A program made the position numbers and the translations under genes. The notes under the pieces were generated by a model that was given only the letters and a program-made list of their open reading frames with translations, had not been told where the DNA came from and made no database searches. Positions 23,756-34,910 of a stretch of DNA of 64,000 nucleotides are shown here, piece after piece (within the stretch, counting starts at the first letter, position 1; each line of letters opens with the position of its first letter). Source of the stretch: Kingdonia uniflora (Eukaryota > Streptophyta > Magnoliopsida > Ranunculales > Circaeasteraceae); contig JACGCM010000003.1 of the NCBI GenBank assembly GCA_014058105.1, forward strand, positions 1-64,000. The letters run 5' to 3'.

Positions 23756-24078
23756 ATCAAAATCATTTTAACCCCAAATATTGATTGCATATCTGTATGC
23801 ACGATCAACACTGGGGGCGATAAAGGGGGAGACGGTGATTGGCGAAAGCCTTTCTTAGCCTACCTCGGTGTCGACAATAATTACAACGGACCACTCCCAG
23901 CAGATTCAAAAGAGCTCCAACAGCTTATCAACAACTCAAAACCTTAAATTACTCAAAATGATATGCTTTACCGCCTTTCTATTATAGGGCCTTACTTCTA
24001 GTGCCTCTCCAAGTCATGAGTAGACAAACTACTCCGCGAATTAGATGATGGAACTTATGGCTCCCACACCGCAGGTAG
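23756..24078 (+). pseudogene. Element B: integrase N-terminus, cut by element C
   Basis: After DWRKPFLAYLG the frame reaches DMLYRLSIIGP, then LLRELDDGTYGSHTAG, the first half of the HHCC zinc finger. The sequence stops exactly there at 24078, where C begins. The rest of the integrase (second half of the zinc finger, DDE core, C-terminus) does not reappear after C, so it has been deleted. Confidence 0.75.
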
Positions 24079-24826
24079 TGCAGGGGCCTAATTTCGTGCA
24101 GAGGGGAAGTCGGCTCTTACACCACGGGATTAATCCTTGACCAAAAGGGTTTAAGTATATAATTTATGGTGCAATTACTCAGCTCACAATATACTTGTGT
24201 GGAGGCCTAGAATGTGACGCTCCACGACCGCTGATGAGGATTATTAAAAGTGTTTATATTATTATCGAGTAGTCGAAGGTTCGAGTACTGGGTTTTACAA
24301 GGTGATCGAAGGTAAACTGTAAGGGCTCAGGGGAGAGATTTTTATAACCCCTCCTTGGTTCCCCATTTCTCCTATTTATAGAATCATAGGAAGTACTGAT
24401 TCATCAAGGTTAGGTCATATTACAAGGGTACCATCTGGATATCGAGCGGGTATCTCGGAGTTGGTATTGAAGCCAGAAATGTTGGAGTTGTCACTGCAAC
24501 AGTTGTTGGGTCTATTTCTATACTCTGACATTGTAGTAGGTGTTGGGTCTGTCACTGCAGCTGTAAGGACCAACAACGCCGCCGCCTTGTCTAATGAGCT
24601 GGTTGTCTGTCTTGTAGCACTTCGACCATGTACGGATATGGTCAAAGTGCTTCAGATTTTGATGTAGATTTTGTCTTCGAGGCTTTGTTCAGAATCGAAG
24701 CTTCGTATTCTGATCATCTTTGGGAGGCTTGTTTATGGGTTGAGTGGGCATCGAAATGTTCGAGTAGGCGTCATGGCAACCTTCGAGTGTTTGGCTGGGG
24801 TAGAAGGATTCGAGTAGGCTACTACA
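24079..24826 (-). mobile_element. Element C: 3' LTR
   Basis: On the minus strand it starts tgtagtagcctactcgaat at 24826 and ends ggcccctgca at 24079. A TATA box on the minus strand, ctataaatag, lies at about 24371-24380. A related copy lies at 11536-12254. Confidence 0.75.
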
Positions 24827-24842
24827 TTCGCCCCCTCTCAGT
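24827..24842 (-). promoter_or_regulatory. Element C: polypurine tract
   Basis: On the minus strand actgagagggggcgaa directly precedes the 3' LTR. Element B's tract, aagggggcgat before 41578, is very similar, supporting a common family. Confidence 0.75.
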
Positions 24843-25101
24843 AAGGATTTTGAAAACAGGTGTAGAGGCATTCCCTGAGAAAGACTATTGGTCAATGGGA
24901 GTTGAAGAGTTGAAAGTTTGACTGTTGAAAAGTTGAATGTTACAGGGGTAAGAAAAGAGGGTAATTAAGAAATATTGGTGGTTATGGAGTAATAAATGGG
25001 TTGGATGAGGCTTATAAATATGGATATGAAGGTGGTAATGCTGTAGAGGCTATTTCTACTGCACTGTCCTCTCCTTTCTCAGAATTTCCTAAAAAATTGT
25101 G

Positions 25102-25443
25102 ATGAATACCACGCCCAATAACCACTACTAGAAAAGGATGGGATTCGCCCGAGACCGTCGAATAGGGCAGAAAATTGTTAAACTGAAGTTAAAGTTCTTC
25201 GATCATCATGTGCTTGACTGGGACATGCCTGACCTGGTGTAGTTCGAGCCTACAGAACCCATCAATAGGGTGTCACATGATTACTTCTGGGAGAAAATGA
25301 AGTTTTATTTAACCACTGCTGAGATGCATTATCCCTATCTGTCGAGCTTGGCCGAGTGTCACGTTCAGGTAGAGAAGCAGTTGGAGGAGCAGGAGTCGAC
25401 GAGTGGAACTAGCCCGTCTAAAAATAGGGTGGCTTTTTCTTAA
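25102..25443 (+). pseudogene. Element C: small antisense ORF, copy 1
   Basis: A reading frame of 113 codons from ATG 25102 to TAA 25441, with two internal TAG stops. It lies 275 bases inside the 3' LTR on the strand opposite pol. The part FFDHHVLDWDMPDLV, PINRVSHDYFWEKMKFYL and AEMHYPYLSSLAE aligns with copy 2 (26101-26478). It also matches the pattern of B's small antisense ORF at 39746-40039 (RIFGLFGY, ARYFYEVCFRELV). I do not recognise the family. Preserved length and alignment suggest that it once coded for a protein. Confidence 0.5.
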
Positions 25444-26100
25444 AGTAGGTGGCGAGGTGGTGGTGATGGGTTTTTCTCTTCTTCTTTTTGCAGGACTGTA
25501 TTTTGAAAGTTTATGATGTTGTTGATCTCTGCAGAATTTTGTGTGATTGTACTAGGAGGTCTTCTCTATTTTTGTATTTTGAAATGGTGCAATGAGATCA
25601 AACGTTACTGAAATTTTGTGTTTGTATCTGATAAACCTTATATTTGAATAGATTGTAGGCGCAGTATCGAAAATATGTCCTCGAATGTGAATTTGTAATC
25701 ATGGTTACCTTCGGGGAAACATTGACTTCGAGCTACAATGTGCTGGTTGAGGAAATAGGTCGGCAGTCGGTTATAATGAATAACTATTTCTGAATATTTG
25801 AATCTCGAGGTTTGTACCATAGGGGTTATTAGAGGGTGTAAAAAGAAAGGGGTCGATGGTTCGAGAATAGTGATGGTTAGATTGTAAGTCCTCGGGAAAG
25901 AGGGTTGAATACGCGTTCTAATGAAATGGTTATGTCTGGGATATTGAAGAGGTTGGACTATTGAGTTTTCAAGGAAGAGAATTGAAGACTTACTATTATT
26001 GCAGTTTTGATTTAGGAGGGGTTAAATTTATCTGATTTTCAATATAAATAGGTTGTTTCTGGGAAAATTACATTCGTCTGTTCCTTCATCTCTGAGTATA

Positions 26101-26478
26101 ATGTCATCCTCTTCTTCCCAAAAAAAAGGTGATGCTTTCAAGCCCAAGAACTAGGACCAAGTGGCAGCAAAAGCTCTTAATGTACAGGAGAAGATGTGGG
26201 AGTTATAATGGAGGTTTGTCGGTGATCAAGATCTGGACTCGGAGATGCCGAACTTGTTTAAAGCGAAGCCCAGGGAGCCTATCGTTGGGATGACCTTTGC
26301 GCACTGGTGGGGGATATTACAAATGATGGTATCATTTCCTGGCTACCGGTTGTCCCTGCTAGAGTCCATTGCTGAGGAGATGGTGGGCTAGGAAGATGCT
26401 AGTGCTGAGGCTTGGTACAAGGAGCATCCCGACGATAAAAAGGGGCTTCTTCAGCTATTTTGTTGGGTGTTTACATAG
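26101..26478 (+). pseudogene. Element C: small antisense ORF, copy 2
   Basis: A frame of 125 codons from ATG 26101 to TAG 26476, with three internal stops. LDSEMPNLFKAKPREPIVGM and FAHWWGILQMMVSFPGYRLS align with LDWDMPDLV, EPTEPINRV and YFWEKMKFYL of copy 1, so the two arose by duplication about 1 kb apart. It starts with a serine-rich leader, then a Lys-rich stretch. Function unknown. It sits upstream of the large antisense gene and in the same direction. Confidence 0.5.
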
Positions 26479-26593
26479 GATTGTCTGTAAGGGTGTTTGT
26501 ATATGGTGGTATGAAGTGAAATAAGATTTTGGATTTTTCTGTTTATTTGCACTGTTTTGATCTGTATTGAATGAAATTGGGAGTTGGTATGAT

Positions 26594-26797
26594 AACTGTC
26601 GAAGTATAAATATGGCCTTTTTGTAAGAAAATTTTTGAGCTGTCTAACTAAAAGTCTGAACTGTGTGTAAGTAAAATTTTGAGCTGTCAAAGTAAAATTT
26701 TGAACTGTTAAAGTAAAATGCAAAACTATCAAAGCAAAATGCTGAACTGTCGAAGAAAAATTCTGAACTATCGAAGTAAAATTCTGAACTGTGTGTA
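26594..26797 (+). repeat. 21-bp tandem repeat in element C
   Basis: About nine degenerate copies of gaactgtcaaagtaaaattct in direct order, clearest from 26681 to 26790. It lies in the non-coding stretch between the small and large antisense ORFs. Confidence 0.75.
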
Positions 26798-28472
26798 TAA
26801 GACATAATATATTTGATTATTCGTGTATGAGAAGTGGGTGTGTCAAAGGTTTGCTTGATTTGACTGGAAAACTGACAGCCCGGACAGCTAGTCTGTCATA
26901 ACGGTACTAGTTCATGGGGCAGTGCGCTGTGCAGGTTATCATGAATTTTCCTCGTTTTACGGAAAAGGTTGATTTGATGTGGAGATTTGATTGGACAGCT
27001 TTGAGTGAGGGTCAGAAGGTTCGAGTTGTTTTGAGTTGAAAGTGAAGTAAATGTGAGTGTGTGATTCGCACGTAAGGTTAATTATGGGCAAAATGGTCAA
27101 ACACATTTCAGCCAAAAAACAGGGGTAGTGGGGTAGTGGCAATGATAGTGGTTTTGGAATCGAGGTGGTATTTTGGTATTCCAAGGAGGTATATATAGAG
27201 GAAATAACAAACATATTGTTTATAGAAAAACCAAAGAGTTAGAGGAAGGAAACGTACGCCATTGTTTCGTGAAGCTTGAGAAAAGTCTGGTTTGTTGCTA
27301 AGCACCAATTGACTTGCTGCTTTGAATATATTTCTGCTAACACAGGTATGTCGATTGATCTCTGTCTCTTTTGTTTGGCTTTTTCTTTTGTATTTATAAG
27401 TGGGATCTTCTGGGTTTGTAGTATTGAGGATATGCTCGAGTACAAGGGGAAATCATGTGTCAAGGATTTAGCTCATTTGGGATTTTGAGGGTATTGATGG
27501 TAGGACTGGGATTGGGGTCAAGTTTTCGACTGTGTTTGTATCTGTTGGGGAAGGTAGATGCAAATGGCTTATTGACACGTAATAGTCGAATGTATCGATC
27601 TAATTGCGTGCCTTATCTTCTGAAGGCTAAGATGTATACCCGTCGGGCTTCGAGACTGAGGCTGATAAACGAGGAGGTCGAAGAAAATGATACTAGTGTT
27701 TCTAGTCGTGCTCCGATGGATGAAAGCAGTGACATAGAAGGACTAATAATAGAAAAGGATATCCCACTGGCAGCGGTGGTTCCTGAAACTAGGGTTTTAA
27801 GTAGTAGGTTTCGTAAGATGGTAGTTACTGAGGGTAGTGGTGAGGAGGAGATCGGGGGAGGACAGAGAAAGAGGGGTGAAGGTCGGGCTGAGCCTTCAGA
27901 TGGTGAAAGGGGCGAGGTGGAAAAAAGTGTTCCTGATGAGGATTCAACTGAGTCGGATGAGATTACTGGCTCTATTTTGGATAAAGAGAAGCAGAGGCTA
28001 CTGGTGAAAGGGGTTGTCGAAGGTAGGGGTTATATTGTATTATGCGGGGAGTACAGCTTTAAATCGAAGCATCGAGAATGTATCATGGCATATAGAGGCC
28101 AAATTTGACTGGAAATGCGATTGCTCCTTCAAAGGCTAGTGAAGGAGGTGCTGAACTTCTGGGAATTTGCCCCAGTTCAGATGTATGAGAATTTTTATGA
28201 GATGATGAAGGTAATCGAGGGCATGAATGCCAAATTGAGGAGTGAGGGGAGGGATTTAATTAAGTTGTATGATATGGTATCATTTTATTCGAGGAAGGCG
28301 AATCAAAATGTTGGCACATACCACATCCAGTATCATGTTGACAAGCCCTAGTTGTTTGATTTGTGTTCGACAGGTCGAGGGTGGAATAGAGATTTGGTGG
28401 TAGTGCGGGGTAATTATGAGAATGTCGAAGGGTAAGATCCTTGTAGGTTACAGTATAAAGTCTAAAATCCAA

Positions 28473-28546
28473 GTAAGTTTTTTGCCGCATAGATTTTGAT
28501 GTATTGTTCAAATAAACTGGTGATTGCGTTTCTAATTGTTCTGTAG
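28473..28546 (+). other. Probable intron 1 of C antisense gene
   Basis: Donor gtaagt at 28473, pyrimidine-rich end and acceptor ttctgtag at 28546; 74 bases, phase 1. Splicing connects the PF04195-like part with the frame starting at 28547, which then stays open to 28861. B's gene has an intron at the same place and phase. Confidence 0.65.
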
Positions 28547-29105
28547 ATCCTCAAAGCTGGACTTGGACGAATTCAAGGGATTATATTGACGCCTTAATTA
28601 ACTCAGTCAAGGAGTGGGTGAATTATGTTTTCAAGAGTTTTGGTATCAAGAGAAAAAGGCAGAAGAAGGCAAATTCCCAGCTTCAAAACGTACCCATTAC
28701 GTCGAAGCCATCAAAAAAGAGGGGAGGTAAAGGTATTTCAAAGGTAGTCGAAGGAATGGAGGAGGATAATTTGGTGAGGAAGGTAAAGTATGTTCCGAAG
28801 GCGCAACGGGCGTCGAAGAAGGCAGCGATTGTACCCGAAGTAACTAGTGACGCTTCGAGATAGAGGTTGAAGCTGGCATTGACCCAGGCTGAGAAAGGGA
28901 AGGGAAAGGTTATTCCCGAGTCTCCTAGGGTACCCAACGCAAAAGGCGCTGGGCGCTGGGGGAAGACGGTGCGGATGATGCAGGCGAAGATATGACAGAG
29001 GCTGAGCGAGAGGATCATGCTCTGGCTACTGCTACCTTGATGGTGGAACTCTGCGCCGATGACCCAGATGAGGCGTCAAAGTTGATAAGGAAGAGTATGT
29101 ACCAG

Positions 29106-29189
29106 GTAAGTGTCTGTTTTCTTGTGAGATTCAGACATTTTTTCGAGTGCTTGATTCTTCGAGAGGTACTGACGGTTTGAATATTCTAG
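29106..29189 (+). other. Probable intron 2 of C antisense gene
   Basis: Donor cag/gtaagt at 29106 and acceptor atattctag at 29189; 84 bases, phase 0. The downstream frame continues into the coiled coil with one TGA at 29202. Confidence 0.6.
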
Positions 29190-30149
29190 AAGACAGATGC
29201 TTGAGTGCAGTATTTTAACAAGGCTATAAAAGTGTTAAGGAGGAGGTTACAGGTGGCGGATGATAGTCTGGAGCTTGCTCGAGGGACTGAAGCGTCGGTG
29301 GTGTCTGATAATAAAACTTTGAAGCGAGATCTGGCAGCTATTACTGATTCGCTCAAGAAGAGATTGGGGGGTCAATGTTTCAATCATGAGCAGGTGTTGA
29401 GGCTGAAGTTTTCTGAGCATGAGAAGGAAAAGAAAGTACTAAAGGAGCGTTACCAAGCACAATTTGATGATAACCTTTCGGATAATGTTAGGATGAAGGA
29501 GTTCATCGGGGATATGGGGTTTGATCCAGAAACTCTACAACGCTTCCCTATTACCCAAGATCCTGCTGCTAAAGATGTTTTACAGACAGAGGGGATAGAG
29601 GTAGATGTTGTTGATGGTGGTGTTGGAGGTGGCATGGACGTTCTTGTGGTCAAAGGTACTGCTGCTGTAGCTCTAACTGATGTTGTCGCCGATGGTGCGT
29701 TAAAATCTTCTATTGGAGGTTCTAGGGGTATTTTCACTGAGGAGCCTATTGGGGGAGAAGCTGCAGCCACTCTAATATGAGGAAATGTACTGGGGTGCCT
29801 TACAGTTTCTTTTGAATTTTTGTTGGGTTGTAATATTTAAACAATGTTTGTCTTTCTTTGTGCTTGATCTTTGAACATTTGACTGCTTAGAATTGCTACT
29901 CTGAGGTTGATTTGTACTGTACTACTTCGTTTGGTGATTGGACTGTACTTGAAACTTATTTTTGTGAGCTTGAGTTGTATTAAATTGTTGTGCTAGATTT
30001 TTGATGTATGCTCAAATATGACTTGAATTTATTTGTGTTGAAGCTGCTTCTCTGATGATGTATAGTAGAATTATAGATATAACTGAATAATTATATCTGC
30101 ATATGCTATAATTGTCAAATGATTGTATATTGATCAAACTTTGAAGAAC

Positions 30150-30560
30150 TTCGAGATAGTTCTGACGCTTGGGTGGAACCAAGAGATTTACTGGACTTCG
30201 ATGGCCTAAGCCGCTGCAAAATAAGACGTGGTCGTACCCAACGTCTTGTGGGCTCCAATCTTTTGACCATTCGTGCCCCTCGAGTTTGATCGAATGTTGG
30301 GAGTTTAAAATTTTTTGAGGTCACCCCCAAGTATCAGTCGGGTCGAAGGGTTGACATGATACTTAGAGGAAACCTGGAAATTCACTGGACTTTGAAGGCC
30401 TGTGCCACAGCGAAGTAAGACGTGTTCACCGCCAACGCATTCCCGAGGGTCTGGCCTTTCAACCATTCGTGCCTCTTGAATTTGCTTGAATGTTGGAAGC
30501 TTAAACATTTTTAAGGTCGCCCCTAAGTATCAGTCGGGTCGAAGGGCTGACATGATACTC
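30150..30560 (+). repeat. 196-bp tandem duplication between C pol and antisense gene
   Basis: gtatcagtcgggtcgaaggg occurs at 30331-30350 and again at 30527-30546, and the sequence before each copy also matches (ccattcgtgcc, ttgaatgttgg, ggtcaccccca). Two full units plus a partial one are present. This is the region between pol and the 3' LTR, where Tat elements often carry tandem repeats. Confidence 0.75.
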
Positions 30561-30659
30561 AGGCTTAACCAAAAAAATCACTGAAAAACAGAAGACGAAG
30601 TGTTGAAGAGAAAAAAAACTGTTTATTGATTATTCTGTGTTTACATCGGGTATACAAGG

Positions 30660-31800
30660 TGGAGGTCGTGGTCTATTGTATGAGGCCAGTTGCATTGTAT
30701 TCCATGGATTAGGTAGAGGTTCTTCATCTTTTGTCATCAGGTAGTACGAACCCTTGTCTGTTTTATCGTACACGACATAAGGTCCTTCCCAGGATTCGGC
30801 TAGCTTGTCGGCATTTCGAGGCTTTGAAGATTGAGTGACGTGTCGAAGTCCTAGATCTCTAATGTTGAAACTTTATGGTCGAACTCTCTTATTGTATGAC
30901 TCCTGAAGTGATATATAGTAATGATTGAGGTTGGCGATGGCTAGGTCTCTGGCCTCGCTGATCCATAACATGTTACATTAGAGTTTGAACTTATTTTTTT
31001 CGTCTGGGAGGTTGGGATCTCGTGTTGGTATTTTGAATTGAGTAGGGAGCACTGCTTCAGTACCATAGGCTAGAAGGAAAGGGGTACAGCCTGTAGATTT
31101 TCTTAGTATTGTTCGATTGGCCCAGATTACATACTGTAACTCCTAAACCGAATCAGCCTTTCTTCGTATCGACACGTTTCTTGAGACCGTCGACTTTTGT
31201 TTTGTTGATTGCTTCGACTTGTCCATTCCCTTGGGGGTAGTATGGTGTAGAGGGTGAGAGGATGATGTTGTATTTTTTGAGGAATTTTTTAACTTTGTTC
31301 CCGACAAACTGTAGACCATTGTCACATGGAATCATATGAGGGCATCCAAGAGTGTGATGATGTTTTCCAATAGGAATTTGATGACTTCTTCATCTTCTCT
31401 GGTTTAACATAGAGGTACGGCTCGACCCATTTTGTAAAATAATCTGCTGCACCAAGAATGTTTTTTCGACTGCCCGAAGCTTTGGGAAATGGATCAATGA
31501 GATTGATAGCCCAGCGTTTGAATGGCCAGGAGACTTGACTGAAATTATGGTCTTGTGAGGGGCCATGGATGTCATAGGCGTGGCACTGGCATTGGTCACA
31601 ATGTTTGGCATACTCTTTGTCTTATTTTTTCATGTTGGGCCAGAATAAATCTTGGGAGACGGTTTAAAGGGCCATAGATCAACCAGCGGTATGAGCGCCG
31701 TAGGTACCTTTATGGAGTTTGGCTAGAATTTTAGAGGCTTTGGTTTGAGAGATGTATTGAAGGAGGATGCCATTTGGTGATTTACAATGTAACTCATGTT
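30660..31800 (-). pseudogene. Element C: integrase, nearly complete
   Basis: Minus strand. The HHCC zinc finger (HKGTYGAHTAG ... KHCDQCQCHA) is at about 31770-31580. The core has WPFKRWAINLIDPFPKA, where the first catalytic Asp is Asn (codon 31502-31504). YFTKWVEPYLYV follows, then PCDNGLQFVGNKVKKF with the second Asp. TPYYPQGNGQVEAINKT has the catalytic Glu. KSTGCTPFLLAYGTEAVLP and the C-terminal ESWEGPYVVYDK then NPWNTMQLASYN end near 30670. A few stops (31141, 30983) interrupt. It would have joined cDNA to the target; the lost Asp makes it inactive. Confidence 0.85.
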
Positions 31801-31989
31801 TGTGAATGGTGTATCTGCGACAGTTATCTAATAATGATCTTTTGGCTTTGGGGTCATCTGGGCGGGTAGCGTTGGTGAAGTAATGGAGGAAAGGTGTTCG
31901 CCAGTGGTCTGGATCGTGACTCTCGCCCCTAGTATTGATGGCATTGACTTTCCTCTGGTTGATAGTTAGGCGTTTGAGTACTTTGATAT

Positions 31990-32400
31990 GGAGGGTTCAA
32001 GATTCTTATTGGCCCAACATAGCTGCTATGTAGGCGAGGGCATCTGCATGTCAGTTTTCTCCTCGAGGGTAATGAGTGACAGAAGATTTTTTGGGGAAAT
32101 GGTCAATGCGCTGTCGAACGAGAGCGCATATTCAGCCATACGACCGTTAGCTTGATTTTCACTGGTGTAATACCTCTGAATAAGTTGGAAATCTGTGATA
32201 ACTGCAAGTTTAGGGATACCAAGTTTGAGGGCAAGGTCGAGGCCATGGATCAAGGCTTCGTACTCAGCTCATTATTGGAACATTCAAAGTTTAACTTAGC
32301 AGCTTTCTCTATTCGATCATTTGTAGGTGAAACTAGGACTATACCAATCCCTGAACCGTTAGGCCCGGCGGATCTATCTAAAAATAAATGTCATCCTGTG
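31990..32400 (-). pseudogene. Element C: second (archaeal-type) RNase H
   Basis: Minus strand: GPNGSGIGIVLVSPTNDRIE, then a FECSNN block. After a small frameshift comes ALIHGLDLALKLGIPKLAVI, followed by TDFQLIQRYY with the second Asp (Ser of the usual TDSxL is Phe). It aligns along its length with B's 23340-23700. Broken by the frameshift near 32270. Confidence 0.8.
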
Positions 32401-32479
32401 GTAGGGTATAATGGATCTGTTGCTTCAGGTTGATCTTTTGTCAGGTCATCTTCGCATTCCTCCCAATCGACATTTTCGA

Positions 32480-33660
32480 CTAGGAAGTAAGAAAGGAAAT
32501 CTGCTACTGGTTGGCCTTTCAGGGATATCTGCTTCTCGAATATGATGTCATGTTTACCAAGGTAGACAGACCACTGTTGCACTCTTTTGGATTCTCCTTT
32601 TTGCTGAGTACTTCTCGAATGGGATAATATGTTCTAACACGAATGGGGTGGGCTTGAAAATATGGTTTAAGTTTGCGGACGAATAGACAAGGGTGAGGGG
32701 CAAATGCTCAAGTTTTGTTTATTGAGTTTCTGCAGGTGTTAAAGTTTTGCTGATTAAATATACAAGTTTTTGGATGTTTGATTCGAGTCGAATGAGAACT
32801 GAACTGATGGAAGTATCTATGACCGCGACGTATAAAGAGAGTGTCTCACCTTCGATAGTATTACTGATAATGGATGGACGACCATGGTAACTTTTAAGTT
32901 CGAGGAAGGCTTGTTCACATTCGGGTGTCCAATTAATCTCAGGGTTGTCTTTCTATTTTGCTTTGTAGACGCCTTGGTTGCATAATAGAGAAAAGTGTCA
33001 AGCACAACGGTCTGAGGATTTAGAAATTAAACGGTTGATGGTAGCTATCTTGCCAATCACTTTTTGGACAACTTTTTTGGTTCGGGGCGAAGGCATGTCG
33101 ATGAGAGCTTGAATATGGGTAGAGTCGATCACGATACCTCATTTACTGATAAGGTGGCCTAAAAATTTACCAGACAAAACACCAAATTAGCATTTTTTTG
33201 GGTTGAGTTTCATGTTGTATGCTCGAAGTATCAAAAATACTTCGGCTAAGTCTTGGATATGGGTCTATTTTTGGAGGCTCTTGTACAACATGTCATCAAT
33301 GTAATCTTCGACCAACTTGCCAAGCAAGGGTTTAAATATAGTTATAACGAGGTGTTGATTGGTGGCACCCACATTTTTAAGGCCGAAGGGCATAACATTA
33401 AAACAGTAAAGGCCTTGTTCAGTGATAAAGGAAGTTTAAAGTTGATATTCAGGGAGGAGGGGTACCTGATTGTAACCCGAGACCACGTCCATCATAGATA
33501 GGCTCTCATGTCCAACAGTGGCATCAAGGAGTACTGAGATGATCAGGAGGGGGAAACTATCCTTAGGTGTGTGCTTGCGGAGGCCTGTGAAGTCGACACA
33601 GACTCTAATCTTACCATTTTTTTGGGAACTGCAACAATGTTTGATATCTAGTCAGCATAC
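32480..33660 (-). pseudogene. Element C: reverse transcriptase and gypsy RNase H
   Basis: Minus strand: ISNIVAVPKK, VCVDFTGLRKHTPKDSFPL, SLSMMDVVSGYNQV, LYCFNVMPFGLKNVGAT and an intact YIDDML catalytic box, then MKLNPKKC, FGVLSGKFLGHLIS. The RNase H part reads INWTPECEQAFLELKSYHGR, then TLSLYVAVIDTSISSVLIRL. It ends with KHDIIFEKQISLKGQPVADF, the tether before the second RNase H. Several stops and frameshifts remain. C keeps the YxDD box that B has lost. Confidence 0.85.
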
Positions 33661-33819
33661 TTGATCTCTTTGATAAAACCCGCGGCTATGAGCTTGTCGA
33701 CTTCGGGGTTTACAGCTTCTCGAAGTTGTGGGGCCAAAGTTCCAGGAGATGCCCGGTTGACCCAGAGATCCGATAAGGTGGCATCTGTCAAAGGTATGGG
33801 GATAGGGAGAGACAGTGAT

Positions 33820-34650
33820 TGCTATGGGAGGCTGACGAGTCTTTGGGTCTGATCGATCTCCAGATGCTCGCATAAACGGGCGAGACGTTGAGAGCCTTTT
33901 AAATTCCAAGTACCCAAGGAGGTAGTGAAACGTAAGGTCTGATAATATATCGAAGGTATGGCACACATGGCATGGAGCCAGTCGCGCCTGAGGATACCGT
34001 GGTATTCTGCCTTCTTATCGACAACAAGGAAACTAGTTTGAAGTGTAACTGGGCCGGTAGTGACAGGGAGGCTTATTCGACCAACGCCAACTTCTGTGGC
34101 CCCATTAAAACTTTTGAGTTTGACATTGGCAGCAGTGATGAGGTCTATTTTCTTCATGGATTGGACAGTTTGGAGGAAAAGTACATCGGCTGCACTTCCA
34201 GTATCGATGAGCATGGTGTGGAGGACGAGGTGTTTGATTTTAATCATGATGACAAATGGATCGGAATGGGGAAAACGAACATGGGATGTATCGCAGTCGA
34301 CGAAAGAGATGCCTTCAGGTTGAGGGGAGAGGCTTGATTCTGGCAGGAGGACGGGCAGCTTCTCCTGGTAACTGAGTTTGCAGCATTCTTCGACACGCTT
34401 GCATTTACTCTTGGAACGGCCGCTGTGAATATTGTTGACTTTAATGAAATTTATTCGAGAGATGTGGACCTCGACCGGGTCGACAACAGAAGTGGGTTGA
34501 GGGTTGAGGTATGATCTAACAAGATAACTGGGAAGGTCGGCAACATACTGATGTAGACGACCTACTTTAAGGATGATTTCAGGGGAACACTGCAAGGCCA
34601 AGCATTTGTTGGTGTGGTGGCAATTACAGTTGTGGTTGGTACAGTAAGGT
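33820..34650 (-). pseudogene. Element C: gag C-terminus and aspartic protease
   Basis: A 260-codon open frame on the minus strand (34601-33822), preceded in frame by YCTNHNCNCHHTNKCLAL, the Tat gag Cys-His block. HVRFPHSDPFVIMIKIKHLV, then HTMLIDTGSAADVLF carry the protease active site. SFNGATEVGVGRISLPVT, LVVDKKAEYHGILRRDWLHA and TLRFTTSLGTWNLKG complete the fold. It is the longest open pol-related frame in the window. Protease sits between gag and RT as in B. Confidence 0.85.
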
Positions 34651-34910
34651 TCACCTAGTTTTACTTCAATGGGAAAAGGGATACGCCATATGGGGTCTGC
34701 CTGTTTTTATGGTAGAAGGGTGCTGATGGGGGCAGTGAGTGTGGGTAGAACTGGCTTTGGCCATTTCTTGCGAGCTTCGGCATTGTTATCATTGTAAGGG
34801 CGTTTGTGGCTCTGAGTCATCTGTGAGACAGGAGAAATCAGGGGTAAAGAAGTAGAAGGTGGGCCTCGTCGAGGTTTATTGATGGTAATGGTCGAGGATT
34901 GCCCCTATTT

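Larger units (their letters stand above)
27632..29780 (+). pseudogene. Element C: large spliced antisense gene, PF04195-like and coiled coil
   Basis: Starts at ATG 27632 (MYTRRASRLRLINEEVEEND). An acidic, Ser-rich region follows, then about 28110-28470 a PF04195-like (putative gypsy-type transposon) domain: LVKEVLNFWEFAPVQMYENF, LIKLYDMVSFYSRK, LFDLCSTGRGWNRDLVVVRG. Intron 1 (28473-28546) joins this in frame to a basic part (KSFGIKRKRQKK, a possible nuclear signal). Intron 2 (29106-29189) joins an acidic stretch to a coiled coil (KAIKVLRRRLQVADDSLELA). Defects are a few stops and a frameshift at about 28950 beside a duplicated gcgctggg. Its role is unknown. B has a homologue. Confidence 0.7.

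Noticed and set aside
25125..25140. cactactagaaaagg as a CACTA transposon end
   Set aside because: It lies inside the small antisense ORF of element C and has no subterminal repeats or partner end.
26594..26797. CRISPR-like array
   Set aside because: Units are contiguous degenerate 21-mers without unique spacers, in plant DNA; it is a minisatellite.
29450..29770. 106-codon minus-strand ORF rich in Ser/Thr/Pro
   Set aside because: It is the shadow of the coiled-coil end of C's antisense gene.
33972..34337. 121-codon plus-strand ORF
   Set aside because: It is the antisense shadow of element C's protease frame.
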